A stretch of DNA of 64,000 nt from Acetobacterium fimetarium. Its GTDB lineage: Bacteria > Bacillota > Clostridia > Eubacteriales > Eubacteriaceae. Positions 54,144-63,995 of the stretch are shown here, one piece after another. How positions within the stretch are numbered: position 1 is the stretch's first letter; the number at the start of each line of letters is the position of its first letter. The notes under the pieces were generated by a model. It had not been told where the DNA came from, did no database searches, and was given only the letters and a program-made list of their open reading frames with translations. The DNA lies in the NCBI RefSeq assembly GCF_014284475.1, contig NZ_WJBC01000009.1, positions 53,877 to 117,876 of the forward strand, given 5' to 3'. The translations under genes were made by a program, and so were the position numbers.

Positions 54144-56570
54144 ATGGCTACAAAAAAAACGAACCAACCTAATCAGAAAAAAAGAACGGCACCACAAAAA
54201 CGACGAACCGGGAAAGCCGCCAAAAAAGCATTTGGCAGCAATCTGGCGATCGGCATTTTCCTGATCTTATTAGGCTGTTTTACGGCCTACGCATACATTG
54301 ATTTCAATGCGGGGATTGTCGGCGATATCGTCAGCCAGGGTTTCAGTTATTGTTTTGGAACCGTCACGCTGTTTATCTGTTTTTACCTGATGGCGCTGGG
54401 CGTTATTTTCTGTGTCAATAAAATTGATGACTGGGCGCAGAACTTTGTCCTCATTCTTTTGCTGCTGGTTAATATGATGATCGTCTTCAGTATCAATACG
54501 CCAAACTTAATGGATTACAGCATTCTGGAACTGTTTACGCTGGCACAGTACGGTCAATATGGCGGGATCATCGGCATTCTGCTGGCCGCCTTATTTATCA
54601 AACTGTTTGCCGTCAAGGGAACGATTCTGCTTATTTTTATCAGCTCGGTGCTGATGCTGGCAATTATCTTCAAGAACAGCCTCAAGAAATACTGGGAGAA
54701 TTTAAAAGATAAAAACAAAAATGCGCCGCCGTTAAAAGATCGCATTAAAGATAAAATTGATGCGGTCAAAGACAAACGAAAAATCAAAAATGAAGTCAAG
54801 GCGACCAAAGACCGTACGTCAGAGACGACAATGATTCCCCTGGTCAGCGACGAAGCGAGCGACGCCACCTTATTTGAACCCTTTCAGATCAATGACAATG
54901 CCAATAATAAATCCCTGTTTGAACCACTGAAGCCGGCAGCAAAACCAAAAAAGATAACGAAGACAGATCCGTTTGGCTTCATTGAAGAACAGGTTGAGGT
55001 CAAAAACGAGCCGATCAAGATTCATGAAGACCTGCTTGACATCTCGGATTTAAGTGGCTTGAGCAGAGGTAAAATAAGCAGCGGGAAAGCAGAAAAAGCA
55101 GAAACCCGGGTCAGCAATCAGGAAACAATTGATGCCCCGGAGCCCATCGAGGACTACGTCTTTCCATCAATGGATCTGCTCAATCCGCCGGCAGCAAAAA
55201 AAAAATCAAAAAAAGATGATGTGATCAAAAAGGCGAAAATCATCGAGGATACCCTGAAAAACTTCGGGGTCAGGGCGAAAATCATCGAAGTCAATGTCGG
55301 ACCCAGCATCACCCGCTTTGAGCTGCAGCTGGCCGCCGGTGTGAAGGTCAATAAAATTGTGAATCTGTCCAATGACCTGGCCCTGAGCCTGGCGACCTCG
55401 GACATTCGGATTGAAGCGCCGATTCCCGGGAAAGCGGCAGTGGGGATTGAAGTGCCCAATGAGATTTCAGAAATTGTCGGTTTGCGCGAAATCATCGACA
55501 CTCCTCAATTTAAGGAGAGCAAGAGCCCATTGACCTTTGCGCTGGGAAAAACCCTGACCGGCGAGAGCATCATCGGCGATATCGGGAAAATGCCGCATGT
55601 CCTGATTGCCGGTGCCACCGGTTCAGGAAAAAGTGTCTGCATCAACAGCATCATCACAAGTCTGATTTTCAAATCAGCGCCGGACGAAGTGCGTTTCATT
55701 ATGATCGATCCCAAAATGGTTGAACTGAGTCAGTACAATGCCATTCCGCATCTGCTGATACCGGTCGTGACCGATCCCAAGAAGGCCGCGTATGCACTGA
55801 ACTGGGGACTCAAAGAAATGACTGACCGCTACATGCTGTTTAAAGAATCCGGCGTCCGGGATATTGAAGGCTACAATGAGATCATGGTCAATTCGGGCGC
55901 GAAAAAATTACCCCGCATTGTCATTGTTGTCGATGAGTTAGCGGATCTGATGATTACATCCCCCAAAGAGGTTGAAAACGCCATTTGCCGGATTGCCCAG
56001 CTGGCCCGAGCCTGCGGGATCCATCTGATCATTGCCACCCAGCGACCCTCGGTGGATGTCATCACCGGGTTGATTAAAGCCAATATTCCCTCGCGGATCG
56101 CCTTTGCGGTGGCTTCCAATACCGATTCACGGACGATCCTGGATACCGGCGGCGCGGAAAAACTGCTGGGAAAAGGCGATATGCTGTATTTCCCGGTGGG
56201 CCAGTCGAAACCGACGCGGGCCCAATGTACCTATGTTTCCGATCATGAGATCAACGCCGTCATCGATGCGGTAAAAGTCAAAAAAGGCAACCATTATGAT
56301 GCCGCCATTGAAGATGAAATCTCCAAAGAACCGGAAGAGAAAACCGGCAATAAGCGCGAAGGCGATGCGCTGCTGGCGGATGCCATCACAATCGCCTTTG
56401 AATACAATCAGGTCTCCACTTCAATGCTGCAGCGTAAACTGGGAGTGGGATATGCACGGGCTGGCCGGATCATCGATGATCTCGAAGAGCGCGGCATTAT
56501 TTCCGGTCCGAACGGAAGCAAACCACGGCAGATACTGGTAACAGAAGATGAACTTAGAAATCAAGAGTAG
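54144..56570 (+). CDS. ftsK: FtsK/SpoIIIE DNA translocase
   Basis: 808 residues from ATG 54144 behind GAGGAG. Four to five N-terminal membrane helices, a charged linker (about 190-380), the motor with Walker A IAGATGSGKSVCINS (near 489) and Walker B IVIVVDELADLM, and a C-terminal gamma winged helix (DAITIAFEYNQVSTSMLQRKLGVGYARAGRIIDDLEERGII). It pumps DNA at septa during division or sporulation. Confidence 0.95.
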   Translation: MATKKTNQPNQKKRTAPQKRRTGKAAKKAFGSNLAIGIFLILLGCFTAYAYIDFNAGIVGDIVSQGFSYCFGTVTLFICFYLMALGVIFCVNKIDDWAQNFVLILLLLVNMMIVFSINTPNLMDYSILELFTLAQYGQYGGIIGILLAALFIKLFAVKGTILLIFISSVLMLAIIFKNSLKKYWENLKDKNKNAPPLKDRIKDKIDAVKDKRKIKNEVKATKDRTSETTMIPLVSDEASDATLFEPFQINDNANNKSLFEPLKPAAKPKKITKTDPFGFIEEQVEVKNEPIKIHEDLLDISDLSGLSRGKISSGKAEKAETRVSNQETIDAPEPIEDYVFPSMDLLNPPAAKKKSKKDDVIKKAKIIEDTLKNFGVRAKIIEVNVGPSITRFELQLAAGVKVNKIVNLSNDLALSLATSDIRIEAPIPGKAAVGIEVPNEISEIVGLREIIDTPQFKESKSPLTFALGKTLTGESIIGDIGKMPHVLIAGATGSGKSVCINSIITSLIFKSAPDEVRFIMIDPKMVELSQYNAIPHLLIPVVTDPKKAAYALNWGLKEMTDRYMLFKESGVRDIEGYNEIMVNSGAKKLPRIVIVVDELADLMITSPKEVENAICRIAQLARACGIHLIIATQRPSVDVITGLIKANIPSRIAFAVASNTDSRTILDTGGAEKLLGKGDMLYFPVGQSKPTRAQCTYVSDHEINAVIDAVKVKKGNHYDAAIEDEISKEPEEKTGNKREGDALLADAITIAFEYNQVSTSMLQRKLGVGYARAGRIIDDLEERGIISGPNGSKPRQILVTEDELRNQE

Positions 56571-56577
56571 GTGAAGA

Positions 56578-57948
56578 ATGAGAAATAAAAGTATCCATGT
56601 AACAACGCTGGGCTGCGATAAGAACACCATCGATTCGCAGCGGATGCTGGGGCTGATCGAGGAAAAGAATTTTTTAATCCAGGACGATCCGCAGAAAGCC
56701 GACATCATCATTGTCAATACCTGTTGCTTTATTCAGGAGGCAAAGGAACAATCGATCGATTATATTCTGGAATATGTGGATTATAAAAAAAACGGCCAAT
56801 GCGACGTGCTGATCGTCGCGGGATGCATGGCGGAACGCTATCATCAGGAATTAAGCGAAGAGATTGAAGAAATTGACGGATTTCTGGGCGTCGGCCACTT
56901 CGATGATATCATCGATCTGATCAACCGCTTTGAAGCGTCCAGCACTGCCGACAGTCAGATCATCCGTCAGGATGAAACCTATCTCGGCGATATCGAAAAG
57001 GAATCAACAAGCAAGGTCAATCGGTATATTGAAGAAGGGACGGTATCCACGTATGTCAGAATCAGTGAAGGCTGCGATCATCATTGCACCTACTGTGCCA
57101 TTCCGCAGATCCGGGGGAATTACCGGAGCCGGAAAAGTCAGGCTATTTTTGATGAACTGCGCTATCTGGAGCAAAAAGGCATCCGCGAGCTGATTCTGAT
57201 CGGTCAGGACATTGCCCCGTATGGCCAAGATCTTGCTGAAGGTTATGATTTGCCGAAACTGCTTGAAACAATCGCCCGGGATTTTGATTTCAAATGGATC
57301 CGGATGATGTATCTGTATCCCGAAGGGATTACGCCGCAGCTGCTGGCGGTGGTCCGGCAGTATCCGGCTATCTGTCAGTATTTTGATATCCCGCTGCAGC
57401 ATACCCAGGATGTCATCCTCAAGCGAATGGGGCGCCAGATGACTTTTGCGCAGATCAAAAACCTGGTTGCGCTGATTCGGGAGGCGTTGCCGGAGGCGGT
57501 GCTGCGGACATCGATCATTACCGGTTTTCCCGGTGAAACCGAGGCCGATCACACTGCGCTGTTAAAAAGCATTGAGCAGTTGGGATTTGATCACCTGGGG
57601 GTGTTCCGGTATTCCCAGGAAGACGGTACCCCGGCCGCGGATTTTGAAAATCAGATTCCGGAAGCGGTCAAGGAAAAACGTTACGATGAAATCATGATGG
57701 CCCAGCAGCCGATTTCATTAAAGAACAAGCAGCGTTTTATCGGTAAAACGCTGGACGTACTGATTGAAGGGATTGATGAAGATACCTATACCGGACGCTT
57801 TTATGGCGATGCCCCGGATATCGACGGCACGGTGTTTGTCGACAGTCGGGAAATCCCACTGACCATTGGCGAATTTTATGCTGTGAAAATAGTCAATGCA
57901 TTAGAATATGATTTGATAGGAGATATTAAAAATGAACTTGCCGAATAA
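56578..57948 (+). CDS. rimO: Ribosomal protein S12 methylthiotransferase
   Basis: 456 residues. UPF0004 domain with the auxiliary 4Fe-4S Cys (TLGCDKNTIDSQRM, VNTCCFIQEAKEQSI, VAGCMAERY), radical SAM core with SEGCDHHCTYCAIPQIRGNYRSR, and a TRAM domain. The CDKNTVDS-type start distinguishes RimO from MiaB. It overlaps pgsA by 17 bases. Confidence 0.93.
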   Translation: MRNKSIHVTTLGCDKNTIDSQRMLGLIEEKNFLIQDDPQKADIIIVNTCCFIQEAKEQSIDYILEYVDYKKNGQCDVLIVAGCMAERYHQELSEEIEEIDGFLGVGHFDDIIDLINRFEASSTADSQIIRQDETYLGDIEKESTSKVNRYIEEGTVSTYVRISEGCDHHCTYCAIPQIRGNYRSRKSQAIFDELRYLEQKGIRELILIGQDIAPYGQDLAEGYDLPKLLETIARDFDFKWIRMMYLYPEGITPQLLAVVRQYPAICQYFDIPLQHTQDVILKRMGRQMTFAQIKNLVALIREALPEAVLRTSIITGFPGETEADHTALLKSIEQLGFDHLGVFRYSQEDGTPAADFENQIPEAVKEKRYDEIMMAQQPISLKNKQRFIGKTLDVLIEGIDEDTYTGRFYGDAPDIDGTVFVDSREIPLTIGEFYAVKIVNALEYDLIGDIKNELAE

Positions 57949-58471
57949 GATTACTCTTTTACGTATTATCATGATTCCATTTTTTATCGCTGCCCTGTTA
58001 ATTGAATTCCCTTATCATCAGCCGATTGCCGCCGTCCTGTTTATTGTTGCAGCGCTGTCCGACAGCCTGGACGGTTATCTGGCCCGCAGCCGGAATCTGG
58101 TCACCGATTTCGGAAAATTCATGGATCCGCTGGCAGACAAGCTGCTGGTCTGTTCCGCCCTGATCTGCTTTGTTCAGCTGGGGTCGGTGCCGGCATGGAT
58201 CGTGATCATCATCATTGCCCGTGAATTTGCAATAACCGGCCTTCGCACCCTGGCCGCCGCCGACGGAATCGTGATCGCTGCCAGCAAATGGGGAAAAGCC
58301 AAAACAATGACCCAGATGATTGCCATCGTGATCATTCTGTTCGGCAACTGGCCGTTCTATCTGATCAACATTCCCGCCGGTACGATCATGATCTACATTG
58401 CCACGATCATGACGATTATCTCCGGCGTCGATTATTTCATCCTGAACCGAAAAGTATTCCGCACGATGTAA
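57932..58471 (+). CDS. pgsA: CDP-diacylglycerol-glycerol-3-phosphate phosphatidyltransferase
   Basis: 179 residues, membrane protein. The CDP-alcohol phosphotransferase motif DSLDGYLARSRNLVTDFGKFMDPLADKLL is complete (DGx2ARx8Gx3Dx3D). It makes phosphatidylglycerolphosphate. The order rimO-pgsA-cinA-recA is common in Firmicutes. Confidence 0.95.
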   Translation: MNLPNKITLLRIIMIPFFIAALLIEFPYHQPIAAVLFIVAALSDSLDGYLARSRNLVTDFGKFMDPLADKLLVCSALICFVQLGSVPAWIVIIIIAREFAITGLRTLAAADGIVIAASKWGKAKTMTQMIAIVIILFGNWPFYLINIPAGTIMIYIATIMTIISGVDYFILNRKVFRTM

Positions 58472-58497
58472 CGGACTAAAGGTAAAAATCAAACGGA

Positions 58498-58596
58498 GTA
58501 CCGACAATTGTTACATCATGTTGTGTGCATCAGAGCGGACATCTCGAAGAGTGTCCGATTCTGCAGCACCACAACAGATTAACAATTGGTCGGTAC
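58498..58596. repeat. Long interrupted hairpin between pgsA and cinA
   Basis: Outer arms 58498-58513 and 58580-58596 pair over 16 bp with one bulge. Inside, TGTTGTG (58519-58525) pairs with CACAACA (58570-58576), and CGGACA (58536-58541) with TGTCCG (58552-58557) capped by CTC/GAG. The ~99-base element folds almost end to end. It lacks a T tail, so it is not a standard terminator. It could be a structured RNA or a small palindromic repeat element. Confidence 0.6.
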
Positions 58597-58644
58597 GGGT
58601 TTTATCAACAACCTGCTGAACTCGTAAGATTGAAAGGAAAGAAA

Positions 58645-59886
58645 ATGAAATGTGAAATAATATGCGTGGGAACCGAGCTTCTGGTTGGGGACACGCTCAA
58701 TACCAATGTCAATTATTTATCAAAAGAGCTGTCCCATCTGGGGCTGAGCGTTTGTTATCATACCACGGTTGGCGACAATCCCAAACGGCTGGAAGAAGCG
58801 GTGAAGATTGCTTTTGAACGCAGTGACCTGATTATTACAACCGGCGGACTGGGACCGACCCAGGATGACCTGACCAAAGAAGTGATTGCAGAATTATTCA
58901 ACCGCGAACTGATTCAGGATGAAAAAATCAAAGAAGAACTGCTGCAGTACTTTACCAACCGGGAATTTTCATTTACACCCAACAATCTCAAACAGACCTT
59001 TGTGCCCGAAAACGCCGAAGTGCTGGCGAATCCCTGTGGAACGGCGCCCGGTATTTTAATGCGGGAACAGGGCAGAGTCATCATCATGCTGCCGGGACCA
59101 CCCCGAGAAATGACACGTGTTTTTGACGAAGATGTCGTGCCGCTGATTACCCAGAAAAGCAAACAGCTGGTGATATCGCGCTACTACAATCTGTCCGATA
59201 TCGGCGAGTCGGCAGCGGAAGACCGGCTGCTGGATCTGATCGATACGCAGACGAATCCAACCATCGCCACCTATGCTAAAATGGGCGAAGTGCTGGTGCG
59301 CATCACCGCCAACGGCGACGATGAAAAAGCGCTCAACACCTTGCTGGATCAATACGAGGCCATCATGCTGGAACGGTTCGAGGAGAATATTTTCACCTTT
59401 TCCAAAGAGTCGCTGCGAGAAACGGTCTGCAAGCTGTTGATTGAAAAAAACATCAGCATTGCGACCGCGGAATCCTGCACTGGGGGACTGATTGCTTCAC
59501 AACTCACGGAACAGGCAGGCATTTCAAAAGTTTTCGGAACCGGGATCATATCCTATTCCAATCAAACAAAAATGAAGCTGCTTAATGTCAGAAAAGAAAC
59601 GCTGGACAAATTCGGCGCGGTCAGTGAAGAAACCGCGCGGGAAATGTGCGAAAACCTGCAAAAAATTGCCGATGCCGAGCTGGCGGTATCGGTGACCGGC
59701 ATTGCCGGACCCGAAGGCGGTTCAGCCGAAAAACCGGTAGGACTGGTCTATGTCGGCATCTGCTACAAGGGGAAAACCCAGATTACCAAGTGCCATTTTA
59801 ACGGGGAACGAAAAATGGTTCAGATAAAAACGGCCAACAAGGTGTTTCATCTGATCAGAAAGACCGTTATTGACAAAAATAGTTAA
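58645..59886 (+). CDS. cinA: CinA family protein (competence/damage-inducible; nicotinamide-nucleotide amidase type)
   Basis: 413 residues from ATG 58645 behind AAAGGAAAG; an upstream in-frame ATG lies inside the long hairpin. N-terminal MoaB/COG1058 domain (VGTELLVGDTLNTN, TTGGLGPTQDDLTKE) and C-terminal CinA domain (SIATAESCTGGLIASQLTEQAGIS, VTGIAGPEGGSAEKPVGLVYVG). It recycles pyridine nucleotides. It precedes recA. Confidence 0.94.
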   Translation: MKCEIICVGTELLVGDTLNTNVNYLSKELSHLGLSVCYHTTVGDNPKRLEEAVKIAFERSDLIITTGGLGPTQDDLTKEVIAELFNRELIQDEKIKEELLQYFTNREFSFTPNNLKQTFVPENAEVLANPCGTAPGILMREQGRVIIMLPGPPREMTRVFDEDVVPLITQKSKQLVISRYYNLSDIGESAAEDRLLDLIDTQTNPTIATYAKMGEVLVRITANGDDEKALNTLLDQYEAIMLERFEENIFTFSKESLRETVCKLLIEKNISIATAESCTGGLIASQLTEQAGISKVFGTGIISYSNQTKMKLLNVRKETLDKFGAVSEETAREMCENLQKIADAELAVSVTGIAGPEGGSAEKPVGLVYVGICYKGKTQITKCHFNGERKMVQIKTANKVFHLIRKTVIDKNS

Positions 59887-59898
59887 GTTGGCTATAAT
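59870..59898 (+). promoter_or_regulatory. Perfect-consensus recA promoter
   Basis: TTGACA (59870-59875), 17 bases, TATAAT (59893-59898); the -35 lies inside the end of cinA. Confidence 0.92.
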
Positions 59899-59904
59899 AA
59901 ACAG

Positions 59905-59918
59905 AGAACGAATGTTCG
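59905..59918 (+). promoter_or_regulatory. LexA (SOS) box of recA
   Basis: AGAACGAATGTTCG contains GAAC-N4-GTTC, close to the Gram-positive LexA consensus CGAAC-N4-GTTCG. It covers the expected transcription start, so LexA would block initiation. Confidence 0.85.
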
Positions 59919-59941
59919 AATAATGAAAAGGATGGGCGCAA

Positions 59942-61042
59942 ATGGCTGAAAAAACGAAAACAAACGATCAGATCACGGATAAACAGAAAGCTTTGGAGGC
60001 TGCACTGAAAGGTATTGAGCGGAGCTTTGGAAAAGGGGCGGTCATGCGTTTGGGTGACGATAGTGCAAAACTCAATGTTGATGTCATTTCCACATCTTCA
60101 ATCGGCTTGGATTTGGCTTTAGGCATTGGCGGAGTTCCCCGGGGACGTGTTGTCGAGATCTATGGTCCGGAATCCTCCGGAAAAACGACCCTTACTCTTC
60201 ATATCATTGCGGAAGCCCAAAAAACCGGCGGGAATGCGGCCTTTGTTGATGCCGAGCATGCCTTGGACCCCACCTATGCCAAAGCACTGGGGGTTGACAT
60301 TGACAATTTACTGGTGGCGCAACCCGACACCGGTGAACAGGCCCTGGAAATCGTCGAAGCACTGGTGCGAAGTAATGCGCTGGATGTGGTGGTCGTTGAC
60401 TCGGTAGCGGCGCTGGTGCCACGGGCGGAAATCGATGGCGAAATGGGTGATTCTCACATGGGGCTGCAGGCCCGACTGATGTCCCAGGCATTGAGAAAGT
60501 TAACCGGTATCATTAATAAATCAAATACAACGGTCATCTTCATCAATCAGCTCAGAGAAAAAATTGGCGTGATGTTCGGGAATCCGGAAACAACCACCGG
60601 CGGCCGGGCGCTTAAATTTTACGCCTCGGTCAGAATTGAAGTGCGTCGGATTGAATCCCTCAAAAAGGGGACCGAACTGATCGGCAACCGGACCCGTGCA
60701 AAAGTGGTCAAGAACAAGATGGCACCGCCTTTTAAACAGGCTGAGTTCGATATTATGTACGGCAAAGGAATATCCAAAGAAGGCGATATTCTGGACGTCG
60801 GCGTTGAGATGGATATCGTCGACAAATCCGGATCATGGTTTTCCTATAAAGAGCAGCGCCTGGGTCAGGGACGTGACAACTCAAAAGAATACCTGATGGC
60901 CAACCCGGATCTTACTGACACCATCGAGAAGGAAATTCGCGCGCAGAATGCCTTGAAAAATGCGGCGGCTAAACCCGATGCAATCGAAAAAGAGCAACCG
61001 GCTGAAAAATCCCTTTTTGACGAAGAAAATAGTCCAGACTAA
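59942..61042 (+). CDS. recA: Recombinase RecA
   Basis: 366 residues. Walker [10 protein letters not shown] (about 72), VDAEHALDP, the L1/L2 loops ([47 protein letters not shown]) and the variable acidic C-terminus. Strand exchange and LexA co-protease. Strong promoter plus SOS box upstream, terminator downstream. Confidence 0.97.
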   Translation: MAEKTKTNDQITDKQKALEAALKGIERSFGKGAVMRLGDDSAKLNVDVISTSSIGLDLALGIGGVPRGRVVEIYGPESSGKTTLTLHIIAEAQKTGGNAAFVDAEHALDPTYAKALGVDIDNLLVAQPDTGEQALEIVEALVRSNALDVVVVDSVAALVPRAEIDGEMGDSHMGLQARLMSQALRKLTGIINKSNTTVIFINQLREKIGVMFGNPETTTGGRALKFYASVRIEVRRIESLKKGTELIGNRTRAKVVKNKMAPPFKQAEFDIMYGKGISKEGDILDVGVEMDIVDKSGSWFSYKEQRLGQGRDNSKEYLMANPDLTDTIEKEIRAQNALKNAAAKPDAIEKEQPAEKSLFDEENSPD

Positions 61043-61067
61043 AAACTGAGCTTGGCCGACAAGCTGA

Positions 61068-61094
61068 AGGAACCATTAACTGGTTCCTTTTTTG
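61068..61094 (+). terminator. Intrinsic terminator after recA
   Basis: AGGAACCA/TGGTTCCT stem, TTAAC loop and a T run. Confidence 0.92.
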
Positions 61095-61279
61095 CGTTTG
61101 AACAGCAAGAAAAGAAATTGATTAAAATTAAACACAGGCTGTTAAAAACAGGCGTTGCTTAAAATAAAGCCGGATGCGCAGTCAAGGTGCATACGAATAC
61201 CGCTACGCAATTAGTTGCCGGCATTTTATGAAATAATTAAAGGTTGTGAAAATAACAAACACCCTTTCACCTTTGTTTC
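61095..61279. other. Intergenic stretch between the recA terminator and the rny promoter
   Basis: Part of a 314-base gap. I see no open frame with a ribosome binding site. GCCGG near 61171 and CCGGC near 61219 could pair over a long distance, but nothing is strong. Confidence 0.4.
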
Positions 61280-61308
61280 TTGACACTATTTTAAAAAAAG
61301 TATAAAAT
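61280..61308 (+). promoter_or_regulatory. rny promoter
   Basis: TTGACA (61280-61285), 17 bases, TAAAAT (61303-61308). Confidence 0.88.
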
Positions 61309-61356
61309 AGTGTTTATGATGAGTATAGTAAAATTCTAAATAATATTTATGAGGAG

Positions 61357-62901
61357 GTGAAAATTATAGACATACTAATAATTATCTTATCTATCGGTAT
61401 AATCGTCGCTTTTGTCATCGGTTATTTTGTCCGTAAGAATATTGCGGAAGGCAAAATCAAAAATGCTGAAAATGCTGCCGCTGCGATTGTGAACGATGCC
61501 GTAAAAGAAGGGGAAACTTTAAAGAAGGAAATTCTTTTTAATGCCAAGGAAGAATCTTTGAAATTAAAAGAATCCAATGAAAGAGATAACCGAGATCGAA
61601 GAGCCGAGCTTCAAAAATTTGAAAATCGACTTATTCAAAAGGAAGAAAATCTAGAGAAAAAATTAACAAATTTAGAAAGAAACGAAGAAGCCCTTGGTAA
61701 AAAAGGCAAAGAACTGGAAAAGAAAAAAGAAAAACTGGATGGCTTATACGAGGATGAAGTTAAAGAACTCGAACGCATATCCGGAATGACTTATGATGAA
61801 GCAAAAGAGATTTTGCTTGATGATGTCAGAAAAGAGACGCGCAGTGAAGCTGCGATCATGATTCGCCAGATTGAAGTCGAATCCAAAGCGGTTGCTGATA
61901 AAAAAGCCAAAGAGCTGATTGCTCAGTCCATTCAGCGTTGTGCAGCAGACCATGTTGCCGAACAAACCATCACGGTGGTTAATCTGCCCAATGATGAAAT
62001 GAAGGGACGAATTATCGGTCGGGAAGGTCGCAATATTCGAACATTGGAAACATTGACGGGTATCGACCTGATTATCGATGATACACCGGAAGCAGTCATT
62101 CTTTCCGGGTTTGATCCGATTCGTCGGGAAGTAGCCAGATTGGCTTTAGAAAAATTGATCATTGACGGGAGGATCCATCCAGCAAGAATTGAAGAGATGG
62201 TGAAGAAAGCCCAAAAAGAAGTTGAAAACCAGATCAAAGAAGTCGGAGAACAGGCTTGTTTCGATACTGGCATTCATGGTTTGCATCCGGAAATTGTAAA
62301 ATTGCTGGGCCGACTGAAATACCGAACCAGCTATGGACAAAATGTTTTAAAACATTCCATCGAAGTGTCGCATTTGGCTGGTCTGATGGCGGCTGAACTT
62401 GACGGCAACGTCAAAGTTGCGAAGCGGGCAGGTTTGTTACATGATATCGGAAAAGCGATCGACCATGAGGTTGAAGGTCCACACGTCGAGATTGGCGTGA
62501 ACGTTCTTAAAAAATACAAAGAAAATAAAAATATCATTCACGCCGTAGAAGCTCATCATGGTGACGTTGAGGCAAGAACGATGGAAGCGGTTCTGGTTCA
62601 ATCAGCTGATGCCATTTCGGCAGCTCGACCGGGGGCCAGAAGAGAAACACTGGTTTCCTATGTTCAGCGACTGCAGGAACTCGAAACCATCGCCTCGTCA
62701 TTTGAAGGCGTCGAGAAATCATACGCTATTCAGGCTGGTCGTGAAGTCAGAGTTATGGTTAAACCAAATGAAATTAATGATGAAGAGATGATTCTATTAT
62801 CTCGCGATATTGCCAAGAAGATTGAAGCAGAAATGGAATATCCCGGGAACATTAAGGTTAATCTCATTCGTGAAACGCGAGCAAGCGACTTTGCCAAATA
62901 G
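61357..62901 (+). CDS. rny: Ribonuclease Y (start codon uncertain, ATA likely)
   Basis: N-terminal membrane anchor ([18 protein letters not shown]), coiled coil (about 30-180), KH domain ([33 protein letters not shown]) and HD domain ([23 protein letters not shown]). It is the main endoribonuclease for mRNA decay. GTG 61357 is the nearest standard start, but it overlaps the Shine-Dalgarno GGAGGTGA (61353-61360). The codon at ideal distance is ATA 61366, where related proteins would have ATG; that start gives 511 residues instead of 514. Confidence 0.95.
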   Translation: MKIIDILIIILSIGIIVAFVIGYFVRKNIAEGKIKNAENAAAAIVNDAVKEGETLKKEILFNAKEESLKLKESNERDNRDRRAELQKFENRLIQKEENLEKKLTNLERNEEALGKKGKELEKKKEKLDGLYEDEVKELERISGMTYDEAKEILLDDVRKETRSEAAIMIRQIEVESKAVADKKAKELIAQSIQRCAADHVAEQTITVVNLPNDEMKGRIIGREGRNIRTLETLTGIDLIIDDTPEAVILSGFDPIRREVARLALEKLIIDGRIHPARIEEMVKKAQKEVENQIKEVGEQACFDTGIHGLHPEIVKLLGRLKYRTSYGQNVLKHSIEVSHLAGLMAAELDGNVKVAKRAGLLHDIGKAIDHEVEGPHVEIGVNVLKKYKENKNIIHAVEAHHGDVEARTMEAVLVQSADAISAARPGARRETLVSYVQRLQELETIASSFEGVEKSYAIQAGREVRVMVKPNEINDEEMILLSRDIAKKIEAEMEYPGNIKVNLIRETRASDFAK

Positions 62902-62903
62902 TC

Positions 62904-62932
62904 AAAAGGGGAGATTTTCTCCCCTTTTTTTT
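62904..62932 (+). terminator. Intrinsic terminator after rny
   Basis: GGGGAG/CTCCCC stem flanked by A's and T's, then eight T's. Confidence 0.9.
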
Positions 62933-62956
62933 AACTGAAATAAAAAAGGATAGAAT

Positions 62957-63763
62957 ATGAATATATTAATACTCGGTGATATCTATGGCCGACCGGGCCG
63001 AAAGGCCGTCAAGGAAAAACTGCCCCAGTTAATCACCCAATATCAAATCGACTTTACCATCGTCAATGGCGAGAACGCTTCCGGCGGCAACGGTTTAACA
63101 ACAAAAAATGCCAAAGAACTGCTGAATCAGCCGATCGATGTCGTCACGATGGGAAACCATGTCTGGCAGCAAAAGGAATTTCTGGAAACCATTGAAGATT
63201 TCCCGCAAATTATCCGACCGCTCAATTATCCGGAGCCCTGTCCCGGGAAGGGATATGGCATTTTTGAATGCCGACTGAAAAACGATGAAATCAAAAAAAT
63301 CGCGGTCGTCAATTTGTCGGGACAGATATTTATGCCGGCTTTGGACAATCCGTTCAATCGAATTAGCCCGATAATGGACGAACTGAAAAACTCGGCCGAT
63401 TTGGTTTTAATCGATTTCCATGCGGAGGCCACTTCCGAGAAAATCGCTTTCGGCTATTTTATGGACGGGTTTGCGACGGCCGTCTACGGCACCCACACCC
63501 ATGTCCAGACCGCGGATGAGCGCATTTTACCGCTGGGAACCGCCTATATCACTGATATCGGGATGACCGGCCCGCTGGACGGGGTCATCGGAGTCGACCG
63601 GGAAATCATTCTGGAGACGATGCTCACCAAACGTCCCAAACGTTTTGAAACAGCGACCGGAGCGGTTCAGATCAATGGGATTATGCTGGAAATAGATGAA
63701 ATTGAAAATAAAGTGATCAGAATCACTCGATTATATGAAACCATTGAAGAAAATAAAAAATAA
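62957..63763 (+). CDS. ymdB: YmdB-type metallophosphoesterase
   Basis: 268 residues of the family of B. subtilis YmdB, whose gene lies next to rny there too. Metal ligands: Asp in LGDIYGRPGRKAV, NGENASGGNG, MGNHVWQ, IDFHAEATSEK and YGTHTHVQTAD. In B. subtilis it acts on cyclic nucleotides and affects biofilm and motility decisions. Placement after rny supports a role in RNA or nucleotide signalling. Confidence 0.94.
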   Translation: MNILILGDIYGRPGRKAVKEKLPQLITQYQIDFTIVNGENASGGNGLTTKNAKELLNQPIDVVTMGNHVWQQKEFLETIEDFPQIIRPLNYPEPCPGKGYGIFECRLKNDEIKKIAVVNLSGQIFMPALDNPFNRISPIMDELKNSADLVLIDFHAEATSEKIAFGYFMDGFATAVYGTHTHVQTADERILPLGTAYITDIGMTGPLDGVIGVDREIILETMLTKRPKRFETATGAVQINGIMLEIDEIENKVIRITRLYETIEENKK

Positions 63764-63814
63764 GGAGATAGGGAATAGTACCTAAAAATATAGCCAAAGA
63801 TCCCCAAATATAGA

Positions 63815-63840
63815 AAAAAGCCTATTTTTCAACAGGCCTT
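63815..63840 (-). terminator. Terminator overlapping the end of the small RHH gene
   Basis: On the minus strand GCCT and AGGC form a short stem followed by six T's. The stop codon of the RHH gene lies in the loop. Confidence 0.5.
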
Positions 63841-63995
63841 TCATACTCATTTAAAACAAGTTCAATTCCTTTATCCAGTAACTTCGATATGGGGATCATC
63901 GTTTCTTTCGATAAGGTTTGTAACTTCAACCATAATTCAGAATCAACCGCATTGGAGATTCGAGTTCTAGTTTTTAGTCCGTATTTATCACTCAT
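63822..63995 (-). CDS. Small ribbon-helix-helix protein
   Basis: 57 residues, too short to stand out by length. The sequence SDKYGLKTRTRISNAVDSEL starts with the strand of a ribbon-helix-helix (CopG/Arc-type) fold, followed by helices WLKLQTLSKETM and PISKLLDKGIELVLNEYE. Such proteins are DNA-binding dimers, often plasmid or antitoxin regulators. No toxin partner is visible, as its upstream side runs off the window. Its ribosome binding site also lies at the window edge. Confidence 0.7.
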   Translation of the reverse strand: MSDKYGLKTRTRISNAVDSELWLKLQTLSKETMIPISKLLDKGIELVLNEYERPVEK

